Assembly: GCA_903905065.1 (NCBI GenBank)
Contig: CAIVEW010000113.1
Coordinates: 1 to 42,317, forward strand
DNA: 42,317 bases
DNA from: an uncultured Bacteroidota bacterium
GTDB lineage: Bacteria; Bacteroidota; Bacteroidia; Chitinophagales; Chitinophagaceae
Reading direction: 5' to 3'
A program made the translations under genes and the position numbers. This document shows positions 26,679 to 34,796 of this stretch, one piece after another. The stretch's first letter is position 1; each line of letters opens with the position of its first letter. Under the pieces are notes generated by a model that was not told the origin of the DNA, searched no databases, and worked only from the letters and a program-made list of their open reading frames with translations.

Positions 26679-27980
26679 ATGGACAAAATATTACTCATAG
26701 AGGACGACCAGTTTGCCTATCTCGAGATATCGCAACTGCTAAAGGGCATTGGCTATAGTAAAGATCGGATCGTCAGGTGCGCTGATATGGCCGAGGTAAT
26801 GGCACTGGACCCTGCGCAGGATTTTCAGATAGTACTTACCGATCTCTCGCTGCCAGATTCGGACTATGCAGAAACATTTGACAAGGTACATGACAAGTTC
26901 AGTTACACCCCCATCATTGTGCTTACCGGCATTGCCGAGATAGCATTCGCCATCAAAACCATACAAAACGGGGCACAAGACTATCTTGTAAAAGGCGACT
27001 TCGATCAGAAGATGCTGGATAAAGCCATCAATTATGCCATCGAGCGTAAGAAGATAGCCAACGACTATACGCGTGTTTTTAAAGAGAGCCCGGTACCCAT
27101 GTACGTGTTCGACAGTAGTACGCTTAAGTTCCTGGGCATCAATACTGCGGCCATGTTGCAGTATGGTTATACATCAGACGAATTCCTCGCGCTAACGGCC
27201 AATGACATATGGCCCGCTGAAGACCGCGATACATTTAACGCAGCAATACAAAACATCAACGAATCTTATTTCGACGTAGGCCAGTGGCGGCATATCCATA
27301 AGAACGGAAAAATATTCTTCGTGCATATATACGCACACCATACCTGGTTTGAGGGTAAGAGGGCGTGGGTAATATCTGCCATAAATATTGATAAGAAAGT
27401 AGCCGCCGAAATGGCATTGATAGAGCGTACGAAGGAAAAAGAAAACATCCTGGACAGTATTACCGACGGATTCTATACCCTTAGTAACGACTGGAAATTT
27501 ACCTACGTAAATAAGGAAACGGAAAAAACATTCAAGCACAAGAAAGGCGCACTGCTGGGCAAAACCATGTGGGACATTTTTCCGGAAGCCCGCCACAACA
27601 AGTTTTATGAAGAATACAATCGCGCGAAAGCAGAAAATATCAGCGTTCACTTCGAGGAAGAGTTTGCGCCATTGGGAATATGGGTGTCGGTAAATGCGTA
27701 CCCCACCGAAGAAGGACTTACTGTGTACTTTGTTGATGTAACCGAACAGCGCCGCCAAGTCGATATGATACAAACCCAGAACAAGCGACTAAGAGAGATA
27801 GCCTGGATACAGTCTCACGAGGTAAGGGCCCCTGTTGCTAATATACAAGGCTTGCTGTTGCTGTTTAATTTTGATGATTTCTCTGACCCCATTAACGTGG
27901 AGCTTATGGAAAACATCAAAGAAGCAACGCAAAAGCTGGACGAGATAACGCGCCGAATCACCAACCACACCATCATCTAG
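26679..27980 (+). CDS. Receiver-PAS-PAS-DHp signalling protein lacking an ATPase domain
   Basis: A 433-residue soluble protein. The receiver domain (1-125) has acidic DD at 9-10, phosphoacceptor Asp55 in LTDLSLPD, Thr83 and Lys106. Two PAS domains follow at about 128-240 and 250-365; the second contains ITDGFYTLSNDWKFTYVN. The C-terminal about 60 residues form a DHp-like helical hairpin, with His380 in WIQSHEVRAPVANIQG matching an H-box. The protein then stops. The HATPase_c domain of a histidine kinase is absent, and the 120 bases downstream do not encode one in any frame I read. It may act as a phosphotransfer or dimerisation partner of another kinase (inference). Confidence 0.9.
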   Translation: MDKILLIEDDQFAYLEISQLLKGIGYSKDRIVRCADMAEVMALDPAQDFQIVLTDLSLPDSDYAETFDKVHDKFSYTPIIVLTGIAEIAFAIKTIQNGAQDYLVKGDFDQKMLDKAINYAIERKKIANDYTRVFKESPVPMYVFDSSTLKFLGINTAAMLQYGYTSDEFLALTANDIWPAEDRDTFNAAIQNINESYFDVGQWRHIHKNGKIFFVHIYAHHTWFEGKRAWVISAINIDKKVAAEMALIERTKEKENILDSITDGFYTLSNDWKFTYVNKETEKTFKHKKGALLGKTMWDIFPEARHNKFYEEYNRAKAENISVHFEEEFAPLGIWVSVNAYPTEEGLTVYFVDVTEQRRQVDMIQTQNKRLREIAWIQSHEVRAPVANIQGLLLLFNFDDFSDPINVELMENIKEATQKLDEITRRITNHTII

Positions 27981-28100
27981 GCGGAAACCATTTTCAGATC
28001 ACTCACGCTTAGCGGTCTTAAAAACGTAATGAGTGCCCGTAGCTATAGGAATGAGCCTTTGCGACTCCTTTGCGAGAAACCTTTTTAGCTCCCGGAAAAG

Positions 28101-29330
28101 TCATTCTTCGATAAAATTGAGGTCCCTCCCGAAGGTTTCCTCGGTCATAAAGACGGCCGTGGTGCTTACTACCATCACTACCGCACCGGTAATAGCTGCA
28201 GCGGTAATAAAGCTATAGCCGAAACTACTTTGCAGCCACCCGAACAACAGAAGAATTAAGGGCAACGACCCGCGAACCATGTTAGGAGCAGTAGTAGCGG
28301 CGGTAGCGCGTAGATTCGTACCGAAGTGCTCGGCGGCCATAGTTACAAACAACGCCCAGAAACCGGTACCGAAACCCATAAGCGCGCATATGCCATACAT
28401 GCGGGCCGCACTGCCGTTGCGCTGGTTGAAGTACAGCACAATACCAACGATGGTAATGGAATAAAAGATGTAAAGTGCCTTCTTCCTGCTCTTCAGGGTC
28501 TGGCTCACCAGCCCTACCAGCAGGTCGGCAATAGAAATAGCGATGTACGCATACATTACCGCTTTACCTGGATTTATCTTTTCCACTATCCCAAACTCCT
28601 TACCGAACTTATCCGACACCTGTATCAGCAGCCCGATAACGTACCAGGTGGGTAGTCCGATAAGAATAGCCAGCAGGTAAGTTTTAAAGCGCTTTCCATT
28701 GGTGAAAAACATAAGAATGTTTCCCCGCCGCACCGGCTTTTCCTTCAGCCCGTGGTACATACCCGACTCAAAAACACTCACTCGCAGCAGCAGCAGCAAC
28801 AGGCCCAGCGCACCACCGATGTAAAAGCAAATTCGCCAGTCGAACGCGCGGGAAATGAAATAAGCTACGACGGCACCCGTTAGACCCACGCCCGCGACAA
28901 TGGATGTAGCGATCCCGCGTTTCTCTTTGGAGATAAGTTCACTGACCAGTGTAATGCCTGCGCCGAGTTCCCCCGCGAGGCCCACGCCAGCTATAAAGCG
29001 GCATATCTTGTATTGGTCTACGGTATGCACTAAACCGTTAGCAATATTGGCGAGGGAATACAGAACGATGGAACCGAACAGTACACTCAACCGGCCCTTC
29101 TTATCACCCATTACACCCCATATTACACCGCCTATAAGCATCCCGTACATCTGCACACTCATGATCTGCAGGCCGGTTTTAACGGCCTCATCGCCGGTCA
29201 GGCCCATGCTTAGCAGGCTGTTGTTACGGATCATGCCAAACAGCAGCAGATCATATATGTCTACGAAATAACCAAGAGCGGCTACCAATACAGGGATGCT
29301 GAGTATGGCAATGGATTGGTTTTGCTTCAT
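28101..29330 (-). CDS. MFS transporter (12 TM)
   Basis: A 409-residue major facilitator superfamily permease of the inner membrane. The loop between helices 2 and 3 is WGVMGDKKGRLSVLFGS, motif A of MFS. Helix 4 contains FIAGVGLAGELGAGITLVSE, and helix 5 GVGLTGAVVAYF follows, resembling the metabolite:H+ symporter branch. Twelve hydrophobic segments are visible. The substrate cannot be assigned. The start codon lies 3 bases after the stop of the DedA gene, so the two form an operon read from DedA to MFS. Between its stop codon and the receiver-PAS gene (27981-28100) I see only a 9-base direct repeat, CCTTTGCGA at 28056 and 28067. Confidence 0.92.
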   Translation of the reverse strand: MKQNQSIAILSIPVLVAALGYFVDIYDLLLFGMIRNNSLLSMGLTGDEAVKTGLQIMSVQMYGMLIGGVIWGVMGDKKGRLSVLFGSIVLYSLANIANGLVHTVDQYKICRFIAGVGLAGELGAGITLVSELISKEKRGIATSIVAGVGLTGAVVAYFISRAFDWRICFYIGGALGLLLLLLRVSVFESGMYHGLKEKPVRRGNILMFFTNGKRFKTYLLAILIGLPTWYVIGLLIQVSDKFGKEFGIVEKINPGKAVMYAYIAISIADLLVGLVSQTLKSRKKALYIFYSITIVGIVLYFNQRNGSAARMYGICALMGFGTGFWALFVTMAAEHFGTNLRATAATTAPNMVRGSLPLILLLFGWLQSSFGYSFITAAAITGAVVMVVSTTAVFMTEETFGRDLNFIEE

Positions 29331-29333
29331 AAA

Positions 29334-29996
29334 TTAAGAAGGGCTATTATCCGCCGGCGTTTCTTTCCGTTTGCCAAAAAACATCTTTAATAATACAGGC
29401 CCGGTGGTGACCAGGATAACAACGATGACAATTTTGTCCAGGTTGTTTTTCACCCATTCGTTTTCGCCAAGAATGTAGCCTATTGCGGTCATACTGATGA
29501 CCCAGGCCAGGCAGCCGAGAATATTGTACTTGATGAATGTTTTATAATTCATGTCCACCATACCGCCCACTATAGGTGCAAACGTGCGGACAATGGGGAG
29601 GAAGCGGGCAAGCAGGATAGCCATACCGCCTTTTTTCTCGTAAAAATCATGTGCCTGGTGCAGGTGTTTCTTCTTAAACAAAAAGGAATCAGGACGCTTC
29701 ATTAATGCATGCCCCGACTTATTGCCAAACCAATATCCGGCCATGTTACCCAGTATCCCGGCCACAGATATTATCAAGATCCAGTACACAAGGTTCATTA
29801 TAGGTGATGAGAATGGTGTATTCATTCTGGATATCATCATACCGCTTACAAACAACAAGGAGTCACCGGGCAGGAAAAACCCGACAAACAAACCGGTTTC
29901 TGCAAATATGATAAATACAACTAAATACAATCCATAATGGGCGCTTATCCAATCGGGATTGGTAAGGTTATGGAACATGTCAATAAAATAGTGCAT
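29334..29996 (-). CDS. DedA family (SNARE-associated/VTT) membrane protein
   Basis: A 220-residue inner-membrane protein. DedA signatures are FAETGLFVGFFLPGDSLLF, with Glu33 and Asp45, and RFLPIVRTFAPIVGGM, with Arg131 and Arg137. Both belong to the conserved membrane-embedded motifs of the VTT fold. Members are undecaprenyl-phosphate or phospholipid translocases or are linked to envelope stress and membrane potential; the exact role here is not known. It is the first gene of a two-gene operon with the MFS transporter, 3 bases apart. Confidence 0.93.
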   Translation of the reverse strand: MHYFIDMFHNLTNPDWISAHYGLYLVVFIIFAETGLFVGFFLPGDSLLFVSGMMISRMNTPFSSPIMNLVYWILIISVAGILGNMAGYWFGNKSGHALMKRPDSFLFKKKHLHQAHDFYEKKGGMAILLARFLPIVRTFAPIVGGMVDMNYKTFIKYNILGCLAWVISMTAIGYILGENEWVKNNLDKIVIVVILVTTGPVLLKMFFGKRKETPADNSPS

Positions 29997-30050
29997 AATT
30001 TAAAACTTGGGAGCGTGAAAGTAGAAAAAATATGCCGAACTGCCTATTTT

Positions 30051-30081
30051 CAGTAAGCAGTTTACAGTTCTCAGTCGGCAG
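30051..30081. repeat. 7-base-period CAGTnnn array
   Basis: CAGT units begin at 30051, 30058, 30065 and 30072, followed by CAG. It lies in the gap between the PaaK-like gene and the DedA gene, about 30 bases from the related inverted array at 30109-30129. The two could pair in RNA through CTGCC and GGCAG segments. Confidence 0.75.
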
Positions 30082-30108
30082 AAGATGGGTTGCGCAACAA
30101 GCTGGTGC

Positions 30109-30129
30109 CTGCCTACTGCAAACTGCCTG
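30109..30129. repeat. 7-base-period CTGCnnn array at the stop codon of the PaaK-like gene
   Basis: CTGC units begin at 30109, 30116 and 30123. The stop codon (30113-30115) is in the first unit, and the last residues, AGSLQ, are encoded by the array. Confidence 0.75.
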
Positions 30130-31420
30130 CTCTGTTGTCTATGAACTTAACCTGCTTACGACTGTTCGCCGGGAACTGCATCTGCTGGATCGCCGCAGCG
30201 GGATGAAACTGCAGCAGTGGCATAACCCGGAGTTTCGACTGCAACATGGGACGCAACCTGGCTTCGCACTCGTCTATCGGCAACGGTGTATTAATGTGCA
30301 GGCGAATCTCATCAAGCGCCAGGTCATTGGTAAATACTTCCACCACATATTCCTTGATGAACGGAATATCATTAAGTATGTCAAATATAGCCGGTGGATA
30401 AATGGTGGTGCCCTTGTACTTTATCATTTGCTGGGTACGCCCCAGCACGGGACTCAGCCTGCGGGAATGCCGGCCACAACTGCATATAGAATCGTAAAAG
30501 GTGCAGATATCGCCCGTGCGATACCGGAGCAGGGGCATACCTTCCACACCCAGCGTTGTTATGGTGACCTCGCCATACTCACCGGATTTCAGCACATCAC
30601 CATGCTCGTTGAGTATCTCCAGTATAATAAGATCTGGCTGCTGGTGGCCGCCCATGCCAGCGCTGCATTCGGTAAAGGCCGTCTGCATTTCGGTAGATGC
30701 GTATGTGCTATAGAACTTTATTGGCCAGTCCTTAAATAACTTTTCACCCAGTGCATTAAGCTCAAAGTCTGCGGTGCGCAAGCTTTCGCCTATGCAGATG
30801 GCTTTCTGCACCGGCGCGTCCTTCAGGTCTATTTTGTGCTCCTGGGCCCACTCTGCCAGCTTCAGCATAAACGAAGGAACACCAACAATGCTCGTCGGCT
30901 GCAACCTGTTTATCGTATCCCATTGCATGGAGGGCAGTCCCGGGCCGGTACGAATGAGCGTGGCACCTAGTTGCCGGATACCCATGTAGTAGGCGATACC
31001 AGCCATAAACTGCCGGTCAAGCGTAAGCATGAGTTGGTAAGTATCTGAAGGCTTGCCATCTGCGCAAAGAAAGGACTGGTGCTCGTTGTAGGCAAGGCGT
31101 TGCAGGTCGTTTTCCGTAAGGGCTATCTCTACTGGCTTGCCCATCGTGCCCGATGTGGCCGTATATTCTTTCACCTCGTGATCAGGCACGCAGAGAAACT
31201 CCCAGTTGTGCCCCTGCATATCACTTTTAGAAGTTGTCGGCAAAAACCGCAGATCGTGCAGGGTGTGGATGTTGTTTACATTGATGTGGTGCTGCGCAAA
31301 AAGCTTTTTATAAAACGGCGAGTGCGCGTGAAGGTACACCAGCAGTTTTTTCAACGCCTCCGCCTGCCAGGCATCCTGGGTATGCAATGACTCAAAGGCT
31401 AATTTGGAATTGAATGACAT
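30113..31420 (-). CDS. Phenylacetate-CoA ligase-like adenylate-forming enzyme (PaaK/CapK family)
   Basis: A 435-residue ANL-superfamily protein. The phosphate-binding loop is TATSGTMGKP (87-96), the adenylation segment YSTYASTEMQTAFTE is near 236-250, and RYRTGDIC is near 298-305. The Cys-rich SICSCGRHSRR and LGRTQQMIKYKG follow, then a short C-terminal domain. Family enzymes activate aryl acids as acyl-AMP and transfer them to CoA, and CapK relatives act near polysaccharide genes. No phenylacetate pathway genes are in the window, so the acid substrate is unknown. The gene appears to be alone and ends inside a 7-base-period repeat. Confidence 0.9.
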   Translation of the reverse strand: MSFNSKLAFESLHTQDAWQAEALKKLLVYLHAHSPFYKKLFAQHHINVNNIHTLHDLRFLPTTSKSDMQGHNWEFLCVPDHEVKEYTATSGTMGKPVEIALTENDLQRLAYNEHQSFLCADGKPSDTYQLMLTLDRQFMAGIAYYMGIRQLGATLIRTGPGLPSMQWDTINRLQPTSIVGVPSFMLKLAEWAQEHKIDLKDAPVQKAICIGESLRTADFELNALGEKLFKDWPIKFYSTYASTEMQTAFTECSAGMGGHQQPDLIILEILNEHGDVLKSGEYGEVTITTLGVEGMPLLRYRTGDICTFYDSICSCGRHSRRLSPVLGRTQQMIKYKGTTIYPPAIFDILNDIPFIKEYVVEVFTNDLALDEIRLHINTPLPIDECEARLRPMLQSKLRVMPLLQFHPAAAIQQMQFPANSRKQVKFIDNRAGSLQ

Positions 31421-31442
31421 CTTGAAAATTCAAAAAGTAAAA

Positions 31443-31463
31443 ACCTACCGATGGCAGGCAGGT
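31443..31463. repeat. REP-like ACCTGCCTG(Y)CGGTAGG element, copy 3 (inverted)
   Basis: ACCTACCGATGGCAGGCAGGT is the reverse orientation of the elements at 25539 and 26597, with AT inserted at the centre. It sits just upstream of the PaaK-like gene, in its probable leader. Confidence 0.6.
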
Positions 31464-31464
31464 T

Positions 31465-31472
31465 CAAAAGTA
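31465..31472 (-). promoter_or_regulatory. Possible -7 box of the PaaK-like gene
   Basis: The minus strand reads TACTTTTG, an exact match to TAnnTTTG. It would give a leader of about 38 bases that includes the palindrome at 31443-31463. No -33 box is seen at normal distance. Confidence 0.4.
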
Positions 31473-31616
31473 AAAAGGAATCTGAATTTTGTACCATTAA
31501 CAAAATAGGAATTTGCTGAAAATATAAATTACATTAGCAAATGCCATGCACGATTTATTTTTATAAAATACTAACAAATAGTTAGTTATTGCCGTCAATA
31601 CTATAAACCCTTTTTT

Positions 31617-32615
31617 ATGAAACATATACCTACTATCCTCTTATTAGTATTTGCAATTAACACTAATGCACAGAAAATAAGATTTACGGATAGTACCAAC
31701 CACTGGACAACGTTGTCTTTGCGAGGCGGAGATCTCTGCTCGTTTCAGAATACTTTTAGCTATGGTGCTGATACAACCGTGTCAGGAATAAGTTACAGAT
31801 ATATGCGGGAATCGTCAAGCCTTTTTATCCCTGGCTCATGCATGGGCTCAGGATTTTGCATGGGAGGAGGCGCAGACTCCTTCAATTATTTGGTCAGAGA
31901 AGATACGACGTCCGGGATTGTCTATTATATCAATCCATTTGATACATTGGAACACTTGCTATTCAACTACAACTTGAACGTTGGTGATTCAATTACTTAT
32001 TTATTCCCTTCCAATTCTTTCACTGATTCGGTGGCCAGTATTGATTCAACCCTAATCAATGGTATTTATCACAAGATATTCAATATGCAAAACAAAGGGA
32101 ATCCAACTGGACGCAACTATACTATTTTAGAAGGAATCGGGTGCACAAACAGCCCAACATTTCCTGCCTGGTTCCCTGGGTGTTTTGAATATACAGAAAG
32201 TCTTGTTTGCTTTTCGGAGCATGGCACCTATCCGACAGCTAGCGCACCCATTAATTCTTGTGCAGCATATTCAAGTTATCCGTGCAGCTATCTTTTTATT
32301 CCGAGCTTCCACAACATAGCAGGCTGCGTCGGTGCACTGGCAACTAGCAATGCTAAGAAACAAACTCCATTTCTAACAATCACCCCTAACCCCGCCACAG
32401 ACCATATAGATATAACATCAGAACATCCATTCGCGCAAAATACTTTCGTCACGGTTTATGATATGAGCGGTAGATCCGTTTTCCGCACGCAGGCGGAGCA
32501 GAAAAGCTCGGTAACCATAAATACCAGCGAATGGAGGATAGATGGGCTGTACATGATCATTATTCAGGACAACTCGGGAATAATAAAGAAGGAAAAGATG
32601 GTTGTACAACATTAA
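31617..32615 (+). CDS. Secreted protein of unknown function with T9SS sorting domain (paralogue 1)
   Basis: A 332-residue exported protein. The signal peptide is about 19 residues (MKHIPTILLLVFAINTNAQ) and the mature part opens KIRFTDSTNHW. The body is rich in Thr, Ser and Tyr with several conserved Cys, including the segment GCTNSPTFPAWFPGCFEY. From about residue 255 a T9SS type A domain begins with ITPNPATDHIDI and contains VYDMSGRSVF. I do not recognise the central region. The next gene, 16 bases downstream, encodes a close paralogue. The region 31473-31616 upstream is AT-rich with no clear promoter. Confidence 0.85.
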   Translation: MKHIPTILLLVFAINTNAQKIRFTDSTNHWTTLSLRGGDLCSFQNTFSYGADTTVSGISYRYMRESSSLFIPGSCMGSGFCMGGGADSFNYLVREDTTSGIVYYINPFDTLEHLLFNYNLNVGDSITYLFPSNSFTDSVASIDSTLINGIYHKIFNMQNKGNPTGRNYTILEGIGCTNSPTFPAWFPGCFEYTESLVCFSEHGTYPTASAPINSCAAYSSYPCSYLFIPSFHNIAGCVGALATSNAKKQTPFLTITPNPATDHIDITSEHPFAQNTFVTVYDMSGRSVFRTQAEQKSSVTINTSEWRIDGLYMIIIQDNSGIIKKEKMVVQH

Positions 32616-32631
32616 AACTAAACATACCCTT

Positions 32632-33633
32632 ATGAAACCTATATTCACAACGCTGATCATTTTTTTGACCCTTAATGCTAACGCACAAAAAATAAGATTT
32701 ACGGATACTACTAACCAATGGATGACAACCTCCGTAAATGGGGATGGTTGTTATTTCTCAACATACTTTAGCTACGGTACCGATACGATCATACATGGAA
32801 TAACTTACAGGAAGCTGTATGGAAACGGGTCTCAATACTCCGGATACCACGACATGTGCTATTGTGGTACCTACGAATTTGCGGCGCAATATTACTACGG
32901 TATAAGAGAAGATACCATCGCAGGCATGGTGTATTATATATCTTTATCTACAAGCGGGGGCGACACACTGGAACACCTCCTCTACAATTACAATTTTAAT
33001 GTCGGAGATTCGATCACCTATACATTTGGCGGAGGTTCACACACCGATACCGTTGTCAGCATTGATTCAACCCTGATAAACGGGGTTTATCATAAAATTT
33101 TCAACTTCCAAAATAAGCTATTGGGCTTTCAGCTCAGTTATACTGTTTTAGAGGGAGTAGGTTGTACAAACAGCCCCATCTTTCCTACTTACTTCGGTGG
33201 TTGTTTTGAATATGGCGAAAGTCTTGTTTGCTTTTATGAAAACGGCATACTGCCCGCTGCCCATGCACCCATCAACTCATGCGGTAGTTGCACCCCCAAT
33301 TGTCCACCGTATTTTAATGGTACTATCTTTGACAACATCATGAATTGTGGTAGTATGCTATCGGTAAAAACGCTTAACAAACAAACTCCCTCCATAACAA
33401 TCACCCCCACCCCCGCAACAGACCATATAGACATAACATCAGATCGCTCCTTCGCGCCAAATACATTCATCACGGTTTACGATATGAGTGGCAAAAGTGT
33501 TTTCCGTACGCCAGCAGAACAACAAAATACAATGACCATAAATACCAGCGAATGGATAGATGGGCTCTACATGATTATCATTCAGGACAACAGCGGGATA
33601 ATAAAGAAAGAGAAAGTAGTGGTTATAAAATAA
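32632..33633 (+). CDS. Secreted protein of unknown function with T9SS sorting domain (paralogue 2)
   Basis: A 333-residue paralogue of the gene before it, in the same order: signal peptide (ending LTLNANAQ), KIRFTDTTNQW, a Cys-containing core with GCTNSPIFPTYFGGCFEY, and the T9SS domain. The C-termini are nearly identical, for example DGLYMIIIQDNSGIIKKEK in both. Paralogue 1 has one extra residue at SEWRIDG, where this protein has SEWIDG. The cores differ more, with a CxxNCPP segment only here. A TTG at 32602 is in frame, but ATG at 32632 begins a good signal peptide. Tandem duplication with gene conversion at the 3' end is the likely history. Confidence 0.87.
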   Translation: MKPIFTTLIIFLTLNANAQKIRFTDTTNQWMTTSVNGDGCYFSTYFSYGTDTIIHGITYRKLYGNGSQYSGYHDMCYCGTYEFAAQYYYGIREDTIAGMVYYISLSTSGGDTLEHLLYNYNFNVGDSITYTFGGGSHTDTVVSIDSTLINGVYHKIFNFQNKLLGFQLSYTVLEGVGCTNSPIFPTYFGGCFEYGESLVCFYENGILPAAHAPINSCGSCTPNCPPYFNGTIFDNIMNCGSMLSVKTLNKQTPSITITPTPATDHIDITSDRSFAPNTFITVYDMSGKSVFRTPAEQQNTMTINTSEWIDGLYMIIIQDNSGIIKKEKVVVIK

Positions 33634-33684
33634 TCTTCAAAAAATATTGCTGGCCGGCACAGAAAGGATCCAAGGCTAAATGTC

Positions 33685-33723
33685 TTAACCCCAAAGCGCT
33701 CCCCTTTAGGGGCCGGGGGTTAA
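33685..33723. repeat. Nested palindromic element at the convergent gene end
   Basis: TTAACCCC (33685-33692) pairs with GGGGTTAA (33716-33723). Inside it CCCC-TTTA-GGGG (33701-33712) makes a second hairpin. GGGGCCGGGGG matches the arrangement at 13929-13957. It lies between the stop codons of convergent genes and probably stops transcription from both sides. The radical SAM stop codon (33720-33722) is part of the outer arm. Confidence 0.65.
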
Positions 33724-34793
33724 AACAACCTACCCTGCCCCACTACCGGCCTTCTGAAGTCCTTGGTATTTAGTTCCTTTTCGGTTTCGTTGAGGTGGTA
33801 TTTTTTGCAGTAGATGTGGAACTGGTTTCTTATCAGCTCGGCAAACTTACCATCGCCCACCATGCGGCTACCCCAGCGGCTGTCGTTTACATGGCCTTCG
33901 TGGCATTCGCTTATCTGGTGCCACACTTTTTCGGCTCGGTCGGGGAAGGCTTTCCAGAGCCAGTCTTTAAAGATGCCGCCGATGGCGCCATTCAGGCGCA
34001 CTACTGTGTAGCCCGCCCATTTTGCTCCTGCATCACTAGCTGCTTTCAGTACATCGTGCATATGCATATCGTTGAGGCCGGGTATCAGCGGGGCGTTCAT
34101 AATGCCGGTCGGTACGCCTGCCTTGCTGAGCGTCTCCACTACTTTCAGCCGGCTGCGGTAGGAGGCTGTTCTTGGTTCCATCACTTTGCGCAGGTCTTCA
34201 TCCAGCGATGTGATAGAGGTCATCACCCGCACCAGGTTCAGCTTTGTGAGTTCCTGTATGATGTCCATATCCCGCAGCACCAGCGCATTCTTGGTGAGTA
34301 TGCCCACCGGGTTGCGGTAGTCAAGGCATATTTCCAGCAGTTGCCTCGTTATGCGCATTTTGCGCTCTATGGGCTGGTAGCAGTCTGTATTGCCACTCAG
34401 GGATATTGTTGCCGGTACCCAGTTCTTGTTGTCAAAATACTTGCGCAGCAGGGCAGGTGCATTTTTCTTTACAACTATGCGGCTCTCAAAGTCCACCCCG
34501 GCGCTGTAGCCCCAGTATTCATGGCTGTTGCGCGCATAGCAGTAAATGCAGCCATGCTCACAGCCCTGGTACGGATTGGCAGAGTACATCATGCCCACAT
34601 CCGGACTGGTAACGGTATTCACCAGTGTCCTGCTGTCGTCAATTATATATTCGGTCTGGCGCTTCTCCTGTTCCCAGTCGTCTATCCCCTCCACATGTTC
34701 CTGCACATACTCCCCCTTCAGAAATTTATTCTTAGGATTGTACTGTGCTCCCCTGCCCTTTTCAAATCTGTCGTTTGCCAGTTGGTTGATCAT
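33720..34793 (-). CDS. PA0069/Rv2578c-type radical SAM protein
   Basis: A 357-residue radical SAM enzyme. The 4Fe-4S cysteines are Cys78, Cys82 and Cys85 in GCEHGCIYCYARN. The following segment, HEYWGYSAGVDFESRIVVK, and VSLSGNTDCYQP-like LSGNTDCYQPIE are typical of this SPL-like subgroup, which shares features with spore photoproduct lyase. The substrate of the subgroup is not established as far as I know. It starts 3 bases after the stop codon of a Y-family polymerase gene and is certainly in the same operon, which hints at DNA damage processing (inference). A 341-residue antisense frame covers it but has no protein character. Confidence 0.88.
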   Translation of the reverse strand: MINQLANDRFEKGRGAQYNPKNKFLKGEYVQEHVEGIDDWEQEKRQTEYIIDDSRTLVNTVTSPDVGMMYSANPYQGCEHGCIYCYARNSHEYWGYSAGVDFESRIVVKKNAPALLRKYFDNKNWVPATISLSGNTDCYQPIERKMRITRQLLEICLDYRNPVGILTKNALVLRDMDIIQELTKLNLVRVMTSITSLDEDLRKVMEPRTASYRSRLKVVETLSKAGVPTGIMNAPLIPGLNDMHMHDVLKAASDAGAKWAGYTVVRLNGAIGGIFKDWLWKAFPDRAEKVWHQISECHEGHVNDSRWGSRMVGDGKFAELIRNQFHIYCKKYHLNETEKELNTKDFRRPVVGQGRLF

Positions 34794-34796
34794 AAA

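Noticed and set aside
27192..27773. A 193-residue minus-strand frame
   Set aside because: It is antisense to the PAS domains of the signalling protein, whose reading is supported by conserved motifs.
33911..33925. A second copy of the GTGCCACACTTTT arm of the hairpin at 21923
   Set aside because: It is a 13-base match inside the radical SAM coding region without the complementary arm, so probably coincidence.
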